A DNA stretch of 64,000 bases from Melieria omissa (GCA_963971225.1 OZ020269.1:39763264-39827263), one strand, 5' to 3'; positions 45,381 through 55,848 are shown, counted from the stretch's first letter. The notes: generated by a model not told the origin, from the letters alone. A program made the numbers and translations.

Positions 45381-45968
45381 GCCACCAAAAGATGATGAGA
45401 AGAACAGCCGCCCCTAACATGGGGATCAGACGCTGACCAAAGAGCCGCCCACTGTGGGTCAGACGCTCTTGGATTTCTGCAGCTCAAACTTAGCCGGCTG
45501 AGAAGACTGGCTCCAACAGCCGCCCGGTTACAGAAGCAACCTACGTGGAGGCGTTGAGTCCGCTTGGCCTGGTACTCATAAGGATCGCAGCCGAAGATGC
45601 AGACCATGTCCCCATCCGTGCAGTCAGGAGCTTTACCTTATGGACCCAAGCCCAGATCCCCTTGTTACGTTAAAACTTTCAAATTCACGTCAAGTTACCA
45701 ATATTTTCAAATTCTGTTTTTTTAGGGTTGTAGCACGATTAACGCTAAACAACACAAGTAGACGACCGCTCAACCGTTTTTAATTCCGCCTGGGGTCTAA
45801 TACACCCCAAGGGACAGGCAGAAGGTTAAAAACTGAATATGTGAGACTTATTTCTTCAAGAAGTATGGTTTAAAACAAACAAAAAATTCGTTCGGTTTAA
45901 CGAATTTTTCGATTTAACAAATTGGGGTTACAACATAAGATTCGTTATAAGTATTGGACATCCACTGT

Positions 45969-46606
45969 AATGGTAAAAAACCCACAAAAGAAAAAGTAAT
46001 TCCCCACATGATGACCACATTTACCGTTACGCGCGCATTTCAATTTCGGGCATTGACTACTCGCAAGAATGAAAGAACTCTCTTACATTTAAATTTATTT
46101 CATTCTTCCATATGTGAGAGTGAAACAAATATATACGTCACAGCCACCTGTCATCATAAAAATGTCAGATTTGTGAATTTTGTGAGTTTTGGGTGAAATA
46201 GGAAGCTGCTGGTACAGAAGCTGAAAAAATATTTGCGAAATACAGCGCGGAGAAACCATAAAATTAAACAAGATAAGTATTAACGTGTTAAATATTTTAT
46301 TTATCAAATTATAAAAAAAATAGTTTGCGTATAAGGAATAGGAAATAAGCAAAAACATGAATAAAAAAAACTTTTGCAAACAACATGAGTAGGGAAAAAA
46401 GATTTCGAAGGCAATGTTATTAAGTTTAGGAAATTAGACAATAAAATAGAGGAAGATTGCGCTGCGAGCACCTCTAGTGATGTAAATGAGAAAGAGGCTA
46501 CCAGGTAGCATTTTGCTGATGGGAGCGAACAAATGTTTTGTAGGCAATTCGCCACAAAAGCGGAATTAATCTTACAAGTATTTATCACCATATTTATCAC
46601 TATGTA
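45969..46606. other. AT-rich stretch without recognisable features
   Basis: No family-like frame, inverted repeat or tandem array was seen between the pogo-type MITE and the next mariner. Confidence 0.5.
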
Positions 46607-47350
46607 TCAGGTGTACAACTTTGCTTCCGCCGTTTTCCGATAGGTGGCTGTACCGGCTGAGGCTAGTTGAAATACATAGATGGTAATGCCTTTAAAGTGA
46701 GTGTGGACAGTGCCTAACGAATTGTCATCGCCGTTTCAGTGACAGTTGTTCTTGTTTTCGTATTATTCACGCTCGAAAATGTCCGTTTATGTGCCCAATT
46801 CTCGCCATTTGCGGGAAGTTTTACTTTTCTGTTACAATTCGAAAAAAAAATGCAGCTGAAGCGCATCGGATGCTCTCAGAAACTTACGGTGATGCTGCTC
46901 TGAGTGAAAGAACGTGTCGGGAGTGGTTTCAACGTTTTAAAAATGGTGATTTCGATGTCGAAGACAAACATGGTGGTGGCCACTTTTGCGGCCTCACGTC
47001 GCAAAAGTGGTCAAAAAGTACCTGGAAACGCTGAAATGGGAAGTCTTGCCCCACCCGCCGTATTCCCCAGATGTCGCCCCTTCTGACTTCCACCTATTCC
47101 GTTCGATGGCACACGGCCTGGCAGATCAACATTTTCAATCCTTCGAAGAATTGGAAAAATTGATTGCTTCATGGATAGCGTCAAAAGAGGACTCCTTTTT
47201 TCGAGCCGGGATCCGAAAATTGCCGGAAAGATGGGAGAAAGTTGTCGCTAGCGACGGACAATACTTTGAATAATACATCTGTAAGCACTTTTTCGCAATA
47301 AAGCTTTTAATTTTGGAAAAAAAACGGCGGAAGCAAAGTTGTACACCTAA
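46607..47350 (+). mobile_element. Mariner element, internally deleted
   Basis: This is a 744-bp element with near-perfect 29-base inverted ends (T(C/T)AGGTGTACAACTTTGCTT) and TA at 46605-46606 and 47351-47352. The transposase resembles the irritans-like mariners. The middle of the gene, including the first two catalytic Asp residues, is deleted. Confidence 0.9.
46779..47272 (+). pseudogene. Mariner transposase remnant
   Basis: ATG at 46779 opens SVYVPNSRHLREVLLFCYN, then an A7 run near 46846 shifts the frame. The DNA-binding region continues as AAEAHRMLSETYGDAALSER and CREWFQRFKNGDFDVEDKHG. A deletion joins this to the end of the catalytic domain (VLPHPPYSPDVAPSDFHLF, third Asp present) and the C-terminus ERWEKVVASDGQYFE. 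Two frame changes and the missing centre make it inactive. Confidence 0.88.
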
Positions 47351-47597
47351 TACATAATTTGTGTTATCTCTTTTAGATGCATTCAAGGCCTAAGGTCGAA
47401 TCGGGTTTGAAAAGGGAATCAAAAAGGTGGTAGAGTGCTGCCACAATCGGGTCAAGCAAAAAAAATATAAATGCAATGCGGCAAAATAATATTAAAATAA
47501 AAAATTTTTTAAATTAAAACAAATCATTTAGTTATTTTATTGGAAACGGCACTGGTTATTTAAGCGAAAGCAGTGGCTAAAATATTTGGTAGAGGGG

Positions 47598-47797
47598 ACT
47601 GGTTTATATGTTACCTATAACCGATATTTACGTAACTGTTTTAGGAAAACTTTCGGGTATTTTACCGATTATATACGCAGTAGTATTAACGAGAGTGACT
47701 GGCTTATATGTTACCTATAACCGATACTTCCGTTACTCATTTGGAAAAACTTTCGGGTATTTTACCAGTAATATACCCAGTACTGCTAACGAGAGTG
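47598..47797 (+). repeat. Tandem duplication of about 100 bp
   Basis: Two adjacent units each contain TATATGTTACCTATAACCGA, GGAAAACTTTCGGGTATTTT, ACC..TATAC.CAGTA and TAACGAGAGTG. They differ at about a dozen positions. No larger array is seen. Confidence 0.8.
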
Positions 47798-48043
47798 AGC
47801 GAGATAAGCATAGGTATGAAATATGTTGGCAAACAAATGTGTGAGATTGGGATAGAAGATTACATGTATACATGCGTTTCAGTCATTTTAATTTCCATCG
47901 CCCTTAAGAAACTGATAGAAACTCTAGAACAAGCGGTAACTGAAACTTTCACAGCACTACCAGTTAGATGACTCGTAATCTAACCGGTCCCTGTCTTGCA
48001 GGGGTGCTAAAGCATTTTACGGAGACCAAAGACAATTTTGGCA

Positions 48044-48385
48044 GCCGCCGTGGCTCAGTTGGTTAGTGCGCGGTCCAACGAGTCGCATGCAGAGCGACGC
48101 AAGATCGAATACTGCATGTAGTAACACCTAAAAAAAAAAAATAACGGGAAACTCGTTTTCTCTTTCGGTGGCTGTCCTCTCAGCTGGAAATGGCAAACCT
48201 CTGAGAGTAAAAATTGCCTATGAAAAAGCTCCTAATCTGCCGTTCGGAACCGGCATAAAACTGTAGGTCCCTTCCACCCGCGTACAAATTCACACGCACA
48301 ACACGGGTGGTTGCGGGAAGCTAGGCCTTAGTCTCGCGTAAGCGGGCTGTCGTGCCAATCAATTATTATTAATTATTAATTATTA
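48044..48385 (+). mobile_element. SINE family S1, copy 4
   Basis: This is a full-length S1 copy. The head GCCGCCGTGGCTCAGTTGG contains the A box, and the B-box region is AAGATCGAATACTGC. The body matches the copy at 22556 closely, and the tail is (ATT)n. No clear target duplication was found. Confidence 0.88.
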
Positions 48386-48582
48386 AAGAAAAAAAAGTAA
48401 ATTCTAAATAGCGAAACTTTTACAACCAGTTGTAGATCCTTTCTGACAGCGTCTGCCAAATTTTTGCTGTTCACGTGCAAAACTAGCAGCAGTGATAAAG
48501 TGAAAGGATACTGAGAGGTTAAGAAGATTTTTGTGCGTTTGTTGGAACTCACGTACGTAGGTTATGTGTGTTGGGATTCATC

Positions 48583-49135
48583 AGCTGTTCAATGTTTTCG
48601 CTTTTTTCCCAATATTAGGTATGAGTGTGCAAACTAAAATGGCGCCAGTTGCGTTTCATTTGTTTGCTTTTTTAAATATGGTTTCATTAATTCTGTGGTC
48701 GAAAGCAATAACCACCTAAGTCGAAAATTGCTATTTCAAACAATCTCGTTTTAAAGTTTTAGGCGCATATTTGATACAAGTAGTAACGCGAATAGGTTTT
48801 TATTAATAACTTGTTTATTTTAAAGTTACAAACTCTCTGATTTTACACAAACGTAGACTACAGTCAAGGGAACATGGTAGCATCCATATCTCAATTTCTT
48901 CTTAAGTCGACTTAAGCGGTTATTGCTTTTGACCAAAGAATTTCCAGCGTTAATTACACAACAAATCAACTTTTTTGGCTTCATAATGTAATAATTGAAA
49001 ACTACACCAAAGACACAAAACTAAATATATTGAATATGGCAGGGTCAACTGCCGTCCTTTTTATTTCGCAATTCTTCATTTAGCAAGTCTCAGGGGTGTT
49101 TTTTGGAATGCAGTTTATAAAACTTTAATTTAACC
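48583..49135. repeat. Dispersed repeat, copy 2 (with MITE inserted)
   Basis: It aligns with 105-480 on both sides of the M1 MITE at 48693-48938. The outer landmarks TCATCAGCTGTTCAATG and TTTAATTTAA correspond to 108 and 468 in copy 1. The nature of the repeat is unknown. Confidence 0.6.
48693..48938. mobile_element. MITE family M1, copy 2
   Basis: This is a 246-bp element with inverted ends CTGTGGTCGAAAGCAATAAC and CTTTGGTCAAAAGCAATAAC, flanked by AATT on both sides (48689-48692, 48939-48942). The unoccupied repeat at 105-480 has a single ATTAATTT at this point, supporting a 4-bp AATT duplication. Confidence 0.8.
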
Positions 49136-49659
49136 GTTTGACTGCTGAGGAGCGCTATCGCTTATGATGAGCCAAAAATGCGAAGAGCGAGACAGCGGTC
49201 CTTTTTTGTTACGCCAAGTCTGCGGAGAGTGCGGTAACGCTGCTCTGAATCAGTAAAATTTGTACGTACAGTAAGGCTCGTTGCGTTGTTGTTACAATGC
49301 AATACAAGTGAGCTTATTGTATAAAGAGTGTTTTACATGTTTTCCCATACACGCGCAATTAGTGCCACAGTTTTGGCAATATGTCCGAAAAAATCCGTCC
49401 GCAGCCAAACGGTTAGTTAAATTAAAAGCATACCCACTACCTGACTACCTGAAAATGAGAATGGAATTTAGTAATTAGAGATAGAGATGAGAGATAGATA
49501 GATAAATCGTTTATTAATTATTTCAATACTCTCATAATTATAGAACAATTCAAATGCTTTCTTATAATATAGTTATGTATATGAACGAAAAATTATATAA
49601 AATAAAGGATATACAACATTGACCCTCAGGTCGTCTGTCGGCAAACTTAGCATACATAC
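49136..49659. other. Intergenic stretch
   Basis: A 65-codon frame at 49281-49478 has no ATG start and no motif I recognise. Short GATAGA repeats lie near 49480-49503. Nothing else was seen. Confidence 0.4.
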
Positions 49660-50352
49660 TGTTACGAAAATCCAAGTTTCCCAAGGTTCGTTTAGATTGG
49701 GTTTGAAAATAAAACAACTTTAATTCTTCAGCGCAAAAACGAAGTCAGACCTTGTTCTACCTTACACTACTACTATTTCCTGTTTCCCCATTGCTCGCTT
49801 AACACAGACTCGACCCATTGCGCTGCACACTGCTGCTTTTATACAGTGCAAGCTCGGTATTCGCGACTACCCATTATCGTGACGGCCCGGTTATCGCGAC
49901 GGCTTGGTGTTTAACATTGCAGGTTCTATAATCCCGACAGTTTACGAAAAACGGCTTCTATTTTCGCGACTTTCATCTTTTTTTTTTAATTGTATTACAA
50001 TGTCTATAACCAAAAATGGGAAATCTCCGTATTTTCGTACATTAACCTTTTTGGATTTTTAAGCCGACAACAGCACTATATGAACTACGTGATTCAGTTG
50101 TTATTTTAAAAAATAATTTGCCAAAAAAACAACTCAAAATCTCCAATTTCTTTAAAAATGTTTAAATTGTAAATATATCAATAAAAACAATTCTAATTTA
50201 AAAAATTACATAACATTTTTCAGTAAAAATTTGGGTTCTATTATCGCGAAAATTCGGTTTTCGCGACAGGTCTGGTTTTTAATTAGTCGCGAAAATCGAG
50301 CTTGCACTGTACCAGTTTTTTTATCGCTCCGAAGTTTCTTGCAACTTCCAAT
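49660..50352 (-). repeat. Gypsy LTR fragment containing a MITE
   Basis: The sequence from TGTTACGAAAATCC at 49660 follows the solo LTR for about 180 bases to the TATAAAAG promoter box, where the MITE 49844-50309 is inserted. It then resumes to CTTGCAACTTCCAA near 50351. The remaining LTR sequence is missing. Confidence 0.85.
49844..50309. mobile_element. Pogo-like MITE in the LTR promoter
   Basis: This is a 466-bp element with inverted ends CAGTGCAAGCTCG(G/A)T(A/T)TTCGCGACTA and TA on each side (49842-49843, 50310-50311). TCGCGAC-type motifs recur in both arms. It inserted into the TATA of the LTR TATAAAAG box. No coding capacity. Confidence 0.85.
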
Positions 50353-51212
50353 CGTCAGCCCTTCTTGGCGACGTCTGTTGTCCGCAACGCTTGTCTCGCA
50401 GATGGCAATCTCGTGATATGTGTCCTTGCTTGCCACATCGCCAGCAACCGACTCTAGATGACACTGCCCGCAGCCCTGCTGGTGCCTCCGAGCTCACTGT
50501 CTGGCTTTGCGTGACACGTCCAGATTGGGCTCGATGACTGTCGAAAATTTCCCCTCCAGGCCACCTCATACGTCATCGCGCTGGTCAACGTCTCCTTAAA
50601 TGTCGGCTTGCCCATCATCAACGCACGGCGACGTGTCTCTGGGTCATGAAGACCTTTAATAAACGCCTCAATCTTCATCAGCGAGGTCATCAGCGCCGAA
50701 TTTCGGGTAACACAACTGTACGAGCGGCTTAATGTCTGCTGCATATGTCTGCAGCGCCTCGTTGGCTCTTTACCTACGGCTCTCCAGCTCGCAATAATAC
50801 AGCATTTTGTTGTGCTCGTCACTGTATCTGGCTGCCAGTGCCCTTACGACGGTCTCGTAATCACCCCTCAAACCTTCCGGAACTGTTTTTATTACCTCAG
50901 CCGCAGGACCTCTTAGAGCCAGTATCAGTCTCCGACCTTTCCTAACATCGGTCCACTGACTCTCCAAAGCAGCCATATCGAATGGTAGTTTGAATGTATC
51001 GAACGACGTAGTACCATCATAAGTAGGCACTGCTATGGCAAAACTTTCCTTAACCGACTGCACCCTTTCTCGCAGCTGTACCTCTCTAAGCCGCTCGTCG
51101 ATTTTTCTGTTCACCGAATCCTCCAGACTGTCAACTCGTTTGTCTAAATATTCTACTCGCGTCTCCAGGTGCTCAACTTTCACATTAATCCTGTCCGAAA
51201 TCTCTTCCACTT
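50353..51212 (-). pseudogene. Gypsy gag fragment
   Basis: Three overlapping frames on the minus strand spell out a gag without its N-terminus. They read a coiled-coil end (VEEISDRINVKVEHLETRVE), a capsid block FDTFKLPFDMAALESQWTDV, RRALMMGKPTFKETLTSAM, and a zinc knuckle CWRCGKQGHISRDC near 50410-50450. Frame changes lie near 50550 and 50780. It is cut at both ends by LTR sequence. Confidence 0.82.
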
Positions 51213-51453
51213 GACCCATTGCGCTGCACACTGCTACTTTTATACCAGTTTTCTTATCGCGCCGAAGTTTCTTGCAACTTCCAATTGGAAAGCGCTCGAC
51301 CATTCTCGCACAGCCCATTTCTTCGAAAACCATCCTTGCCATATCGGACTATAGCAAGCGAATTATACCAAATTTGCCATACTTCAAAGTGCATGCCTAA
51401 AAGTATGCTTGGAAAAGCGTTCATGCACAGCACAGAGTGCCTCTTCGTTTCAC
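51213..51453 (-). repeat. Gypsy LTR fragment
   Basis: It matches the last 240 bases of the solo LTR (plus-strand order) from CCCATTGCGCTGCACACTGC to the CTCTTCGTTTCA end. It is followed directly by pol C-terminal sequence, as expected of a 3' LTR. The other end is fused to gag. Confidence 0.85.
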
Positions 51454-51463
51454 TGCCCATCAC

Positions 51464-52180
51464 TTAGACTTGTTCGTCCCGAACAAGTACCGAGGCTCCG
51501 CCGGAGTAAGACGCCAGGCGCTCCAAATGGACTACCTTCAACCTGGCGTTTCTGTTGCCGAAGCGTTGAACCCTGTACACCACGTCATTAATCCTGATCA
51601 CGACCCTGTACGGTCCTTCCCATGACGTTTGAAGTTTCAGAGACAAAACTTTCCTCCGCTGCGGGTTGTTGAGCATTACCAGATCGCCTTCTTGGAACCC
51701 TTCTGGGTTAGGCCGTAGACCATAGTTCGCTGCTAACCTGTTTTCGACTCGTTGAGTGCGGCTCCGCGATCTCCTGCTCGGCCCTTTCGCAGCCGAACAC
51801 CAATTACAACCTCTGATCCACTCAGCGACAGACTCCTGGCATCCTACCCAATATAACCGCCTTCTTATCTTAGCGACAGTTTTTGCGATGCCTAGGTGCC
51901 CTCCACTGGAGTCGTTATGGTTTGCCTCGATTACATCGTCGATTCGGCCTCTCGGGACCACTTTTAGGGATTTTCTGGTCCTGCCATCCCTGCTCTCCCA
52001 CTCGCGGTATAGGCTGCCATCCTGCAGACGTAGACTTTGCCATTGTGCCCAGTAAGCCTTCGCGATCGGGCTCTCACCAGCCATCTCCTGCCAGTCCGGC
52101 CGTAACCTCTGCGCTTTGCTTTTGATGATCCTCGCGAGATCCGTATCCTTGCGCTGGTCCTTCAGTAGCCTTTCCGCAAG
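51464..52180 (-). pseudogene. Gypsy integrase remnant
   Basis: The open frame at 52084-51464 (206 codons) begins AGESPIAKAYWAQW and contains the integrase zinc finger (H-x6-H at HNDSSGGH, then C-x2-C at CNWC). It then jumps, by a deletion of the DDE core, to the C-terminal module GFQEGDLVMLNNPQRR and SWEGPYRVV (GPY/F-like). The catalytic triad is gone. Confidence 0.85.
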
Positions 52181-53373
52181 TCAATCTTCCTCTTGCAGAA
52201 CTCTTATCGACCGAACATCCACAATTTGTCCCTCGTTTTCGCCTTGTGAATTATGCCTGCGCTCGGTTTTGCACGAATGGTGTGGCAGAGCGTCAGCCCT
52301 TCTTGGCGACGTCTGTTGTCCGGAACGCTTTTCTCGCAGATGGCAGTCTCGTGATATGTGACCTTGCTTGCCACATCGCCAGCAACTGACTCTAGATGAC
52401 ACTGCCCGCAGCCCTGCTGGTGCCCCCGAGCTCACTGTCTGGCTTTGCGTGACACGTCTAGATTGGGCTCGACGCCTTTTCGCAGCTGAATGTCGAAAAC
52501 TTCCCCTCCAGGCCACCTCATACGTCATCGCGCTGGTCACCGCCTGCGGTTCTTCAGCTCGCAATATAGCATTTTGTTGTGCTCGTCACTGTATCTGGCT
52601 GTCAGCGCCCTTACGACGGTCTCGTAATCACCTCTCAAACCTTCCGGAACTGTTTTTATTACCTCAGCCGCAGGACCTCTTAAAGCCAGTATCAGTCTCC
52701 GACCTTTCCTAACATCGGTCCACTGACTCTCCAAAGCAGCCATATCGAATTGTAGTTTGAATGTGTCGAACGACGTAGTACCATCATAAGTAGGCACTGC
52801 TATGGCAAAACTTTCCTCAACCGACTGCACCCTTGCTCGCAGCTGTACCTCTTTAAGCCGCTCGTCGATTTTTCTGTTCACCGAATCCTCCAGACTGTCA
52901 ACTCGTTTGTCTAAATGTTCTACTCGCGTCTCCAGGTGCTCAACTTTCACATTAAACCTGTCCGAAATCTCTTCCATTTTCTGCTCCAAGCGCGCAGAAT
53001 TTTCCTGAAGCTTTGTTTCCATTCGCTCTGCTATTTGCGCCGAAAGTTCCTGATTTGTGGTTTCCAGTTTCGCTGCCATTTGCGCCGACATTTCACGATT
53101 TTCATTTTCCATTTCGGCTGCCATTTTACGGTTGGAAGTCTCAAACATGCCTTTGAGTGCAACCATTAACTGGCTCATGTCCAATGCTTGTAGTGGCGCA
53201 GCTGCTGCAGTCGTTCTTTGCAGTGATGCAACACCAGCAGGCGATTCCTCCTCCTTGGCCGACGCCTCCAGCTCTTGCGTTCCGAACTCATGCACAGCCC
53301 AATCGATGCCTCGTGATTCACACGCCTCTCGCAAGGGCAGTTGCAACTCCACCTTTCCGCCAGCAGTAGGCAA
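52181..53373 (-). pseudogene. Gypsy gag, mosaic second copy
   Basis: From 53373 the frame reads GGKVELQLPLREACESRG (SAP-like end), a long coiled coil (about residues 75-175), and FDTFKLQFDMAALESQWTDV capsid sequence, ending near 52537. A deletion joins this to the zinc-knuckle region (CWRCGKQGHISRDC, 52564-52181). That in turn is fused to a pol-derived tail (EGQIVDVRSIRVLQEE). The first 20 codons are disrupted by a stop. Confidence 0.82.
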
Positions 53374-53482
53374 ATTCTAGGCAACCATGTCCTTCTTCAG
53401 CTGGTCCACCTTCAGCTGCTCGAGTTTAACCATGTCTGCGTTTTTATAATTTTATTTATTTTTTTGTTTATCTTCAGTAACA

Positions 53483-53502
53483 CAATCCGAACTTCTGACA
53501 CC
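53483..53502 (-). promoter_or_regulatory. Decayed tRNA-Leu primer site
   Basis: The minus strand reads TGGTGTCAGAAGTTCGGATT, matching the primer site at 61451-61470 for 13 bases before diverging. It lies three bases from the LTR fragment. Confidence 0.7.
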
Positions 53503-53505
53503 AAA

Positions 53506-53660
53506 TGTTACGAAAATCTCAAGTTTTCTCAGGTTCGGTTTGATTGTGTTTGAAAATAAAACAACTTCAGTTATTCAGCGCAACGTAGTCAAAACTAACA
53601 ATCGCTTTATTTACAAATGTACACTTGTTCTACTTTACACTACTACTATTGCATGTTTCC
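53506..53660 (-). repeat. Gypsy 5' LTR fragment
   Basis: It begins TGTTACGAAAATCTCAAG and follows the solo LTR for about 150 bases. It is truncated at GCATGTTTCCATG where a different repeat (53666-53704) begins. Confidence 0.8.
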
Positions 53661-53665
53661 ATGGG

Positions 53666-53704
53666 CCTTGAATGCATCTAAAAGAGATAACACAAATTAT
53701 GTAC
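53666..53704 (-). repeat. Inverted copy of a 39-base segment at 47351
   Basis: GCCTTGAATGCATCTAAAAG and the following AGATAACACAAATTATGTA are the reverse complement of 47351-47389. There the segment starts exactly at the right edge of a mariner, so this copy represents the site without the mariner. Confidence 0.75.
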
Positions 53705-53819
53705 ATACACTACAGAGTATAACTATAGACGCACCCACATTTTTCCGTTTCTGAGCAATAATACATTTTTGAGGAAAATCTAATGATGCAGGGTGAAAGA
53801 GCTTTCAAAGCTATTAACT

Positions 53820-53999
53820 TTAGGTTCTTGTGCAAATTAAAAACAAAATTTTGTTGCTTTTGCTGTCATGTAAATCATTCCGATATATCGAACAAAGTAA
53901 GGGCGACATCAGACAACCTTGTTTCACTCCTGACGAAATATTACATTTTTCCGAAAATTCGTCCCCTGTCCACAGAGTCTGTATTTTTATATATGTTTT
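53820..53999 (-). pseudogene. LINE reverse transcriptase, distal fragment
   Basis: The minus strand reads ENIYKNT from 53999, then in another frame WTGDEFSEKCNISSGVKQGC and LMSPLLCSIYRNDLHDS, the RT block just before the catalytic box. It continues the RT fragment at 62502-62540 and 63541-64000. The hAT-like element 54000-62501 separates them. Frame changes show it is dead. The CR1/Jockey superfamily is likely, clade unresolved. Confidence 0.75.
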
Positions 54000-54580
54000 C
54001 AGTGGCGTCCCCAGGATTTCGGGAAGGGGGATATGAAAAAAAATCCAGTTTAACGTAATTTTTGTACTTTTAATTTTGCCTATTGTTTTCAATACATGTT
54101 GCATAAAATTGTACATATATGTATGTATACATAGGTATGCTAACATAAAATTTTTAAAACAAAAAATTCAAGTTATTTGTAAAAAAGATAAAATCTTAGA
54201 TATTTTTTTTTAATTTCAATAGCTGATGCAGGGTTGACATCAGCCTGCGTTTGATTACTACCTTGGTAAAATGTCGATACTTTTGGGAACACTGAAAATA
54301 CAACTATTCTTCGAAAACAAATGCAATACTGATTTTTGTATTCATTTATTCTTGCCCCTACTGCAGGCATCCGGTTCTGGCCAGACCATAAAGAACTTTG
54401 AACCCACTTTAGAAATGTTTAAGTTAAGCTGTCGAGCTCATATTTCATGATAACCTCAACTGATCCTTTTTAAACACAAAAACCAAAACCATTGTCTGGC
54501 CAGACCATTGTGTATTTTCATACAAATTTGACAGTTATTTAAAATTTTTTCCCACCTAATTGTTGTCAGAATGGTTTATA

Positions 54581-55103
54581 CACTATGATCAATAAGTACA
54601 GGGACTGTGTCAAAAAACAAAAACAAAACATCTGAAGCAATACACATATGCCAACGTTTAATCCAATCGTCCATGCACTTCTGGTAAGCCGAAACAGGTA
54701 TGGCCTTCAGCTCTTGCGTCGCATTTTCTTTTATGACCTCTATGGACTCAAATCTCTTTCCACGAAGCGGTAACTTGAGTCGGGAGAACAGGAAAAAGTC
54801 ACATGGTGCCATATCTGGAGAAAAGGGAGCCTGATAGATGATATTCACACTGTGTTTGTTCAAATAATCGCGAATAATGTGTGCTTTGTGAGACGGCAAA
54901 TACGTTGATCAACAAAAGTATCCATTGTAAAATGCGACGAAGTACAAAAAGTTGACTGACGCTAACAGCTGCCAAACAAAAACTAATGATGCAATCCCGC
55001 TCAAAATGACGCAGATGCCAGTAAAGGTCCTACCGACCTTACCTGCATCGGGCAACGGCGGAAAATTTAAAATACACAGTCCCGGTACTTATTGATCATA
55101 GTG
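54581..55103 (-). mobile_element. Mariner element, internally deleted
   Basis: This is a 523-bp element with about 30-base inverted ends (CACTATGATCAATAAGTAC at both) and TA at 54579-54580 and 55104-55105. It keeps the 5' leader with the transposase start (MDTFVDQ) and the 3' third of the gene. Confidence 0.9.
54590..54930 (-). pseudogene. Mariner transposase remnant
   Basis: On the minus strand a start MDTFVDQ near 54924 is joined by a deletion to PSHKAHIIRDYLNKH, then APFSPDMAPCDFFLFSRLKL (third catalytic Asp) and LRGKRFESIEVIKENATQEL. The C-terminus continues into the terminal repeat. The N-terminal DNA-binding region and first catalytic Asp are missing. Confidence 0.85.
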
Positions 55104-55109
55104 TAATAT

Positions 55110-55848
55110 TGTAAGGGCTTTAGGGCATAGGGCTTCAACTAAGCTTTTCCATCTGACCCGATTTGAAGCGTTTTTCTTTCGTGCTATTCCATATAAAAGT
55201 GACATAAGTTAGTTGGCGCAAAATCTACCTGGTCCAAGTGTTTTTCACTTGCCTTGACTTTTATTTCCTTTTGGGTTAGCAAATTATAATTTTCGTTGCA
55301 AAATAATGTCTGAACATATTCAAAATTAATATTTATCCATGCATTCATGAATTTCAGGGTTATATCCGTGTTTTAGTATCAATTTAATTACATTCCCGAA
55401 GTGATCGAAGTTATGTGGTGTTTTCTGTGACAAAGATGGAGGGAGGGAATGCTATTTTGAGGATATGGTGGACGTTATTTTTTAACTGAAATTCTGGAGT
55501 TAAATCAGAGAGGATGATTTCTCTGAAAAAATAGTTTAAGCAATAGCGGAAACCAATGCGTTCAAAGCAACAAAATTAAGATATTATTTCGGTTGCTACT
55601 ACAGATAATAACGCCGATGTCGCAAATTATCTTTTGAACCCTGAACAAAACGAAGCTTCGATACTTATGTCAAAAAGGAAAGGAATCCAAAAATAATAAT
55701 AAATATATCTTAAAACACGATTTGTATGTGTCCAATGTAAAATCTGAAAGTGTTTGAGTCATTATACTGCATTATATTGTTGCGACGACTGCATTGGTGA
55801 AGCAGTTGAAGCAAATCCAGTAGGAACGTATTTTACATTTATATATAT
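55110..55848. other. hAT-like element interior, no recognised gene
   Basis: AT-rich sequence with only short open frames. A small Cys-containing frame at 55754-55990 runs into the gypsy LTR and is probably chance. No transposase motif was found. Confidence 0.4.

Larger units (their letters stand above)
40218..45661 (-). mobile_element. Full-length LINE of the I/LOA type, copy 2
   Basis: This is a 5444-bp copy flanked by an 11-bp duplication TTGTTACGTTA (40207-40217, 45662-45672). On the minus strand it starts at the same base as copy 1 and ends in CCTAA units. It differs from copy 1 by scattered substitutions, a 15-bp deletion in the RT (about 42110) and a deletion of roughly 160 bases in ORF1 (about 44640). 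Confidence 0.93.
39979..45967. mobile_element. Pogo-type MITE split by a LINE
   Basis: The left end CAGTGGACGTCCAGTATAAC and right end (opposite strand CAGTGGATGTCCAATACTTA) form an imperfect inverted repeat flanked by TA (39977-39978, 45968-45969). Inner blocks AACGAA, TTTAACGAATTTT and TCGATTTAAC repeat in both arms. CAGT...TA-flanked ends with TAACGAA blocks resemble pogo/Tigger elements. Without the LINE and its duplication the element is about 534 bp and has no coding capacity. Confidence 0.8.
49660..53660 (-). mobile_element. Rearranged gypsy mosaic (two partial copies)
   Basis: Reading along the plus strand: a partial LTR (49660-50352, containing a MITE), a gag fragment, a second partial LTR (51213-51453), a pol C-terminal fragment, gag again, a primer site, and a truncated LTR (53506-53660). 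All are on the minus strand and of the same family as the solo LTR at 7090. LTR sequence is fused directly to gag twice (50352 and 51213), at points that are not normal element borders. It is best explained by two nested or adjacent insertions followed by internal deletions. Confidence 0.8.

Noticed and set aside
49281..49478. 65-codon frame ending ...YLKMRMEFSN
   Set aside because: No ATG start, no family resemblance, no supporting signals.
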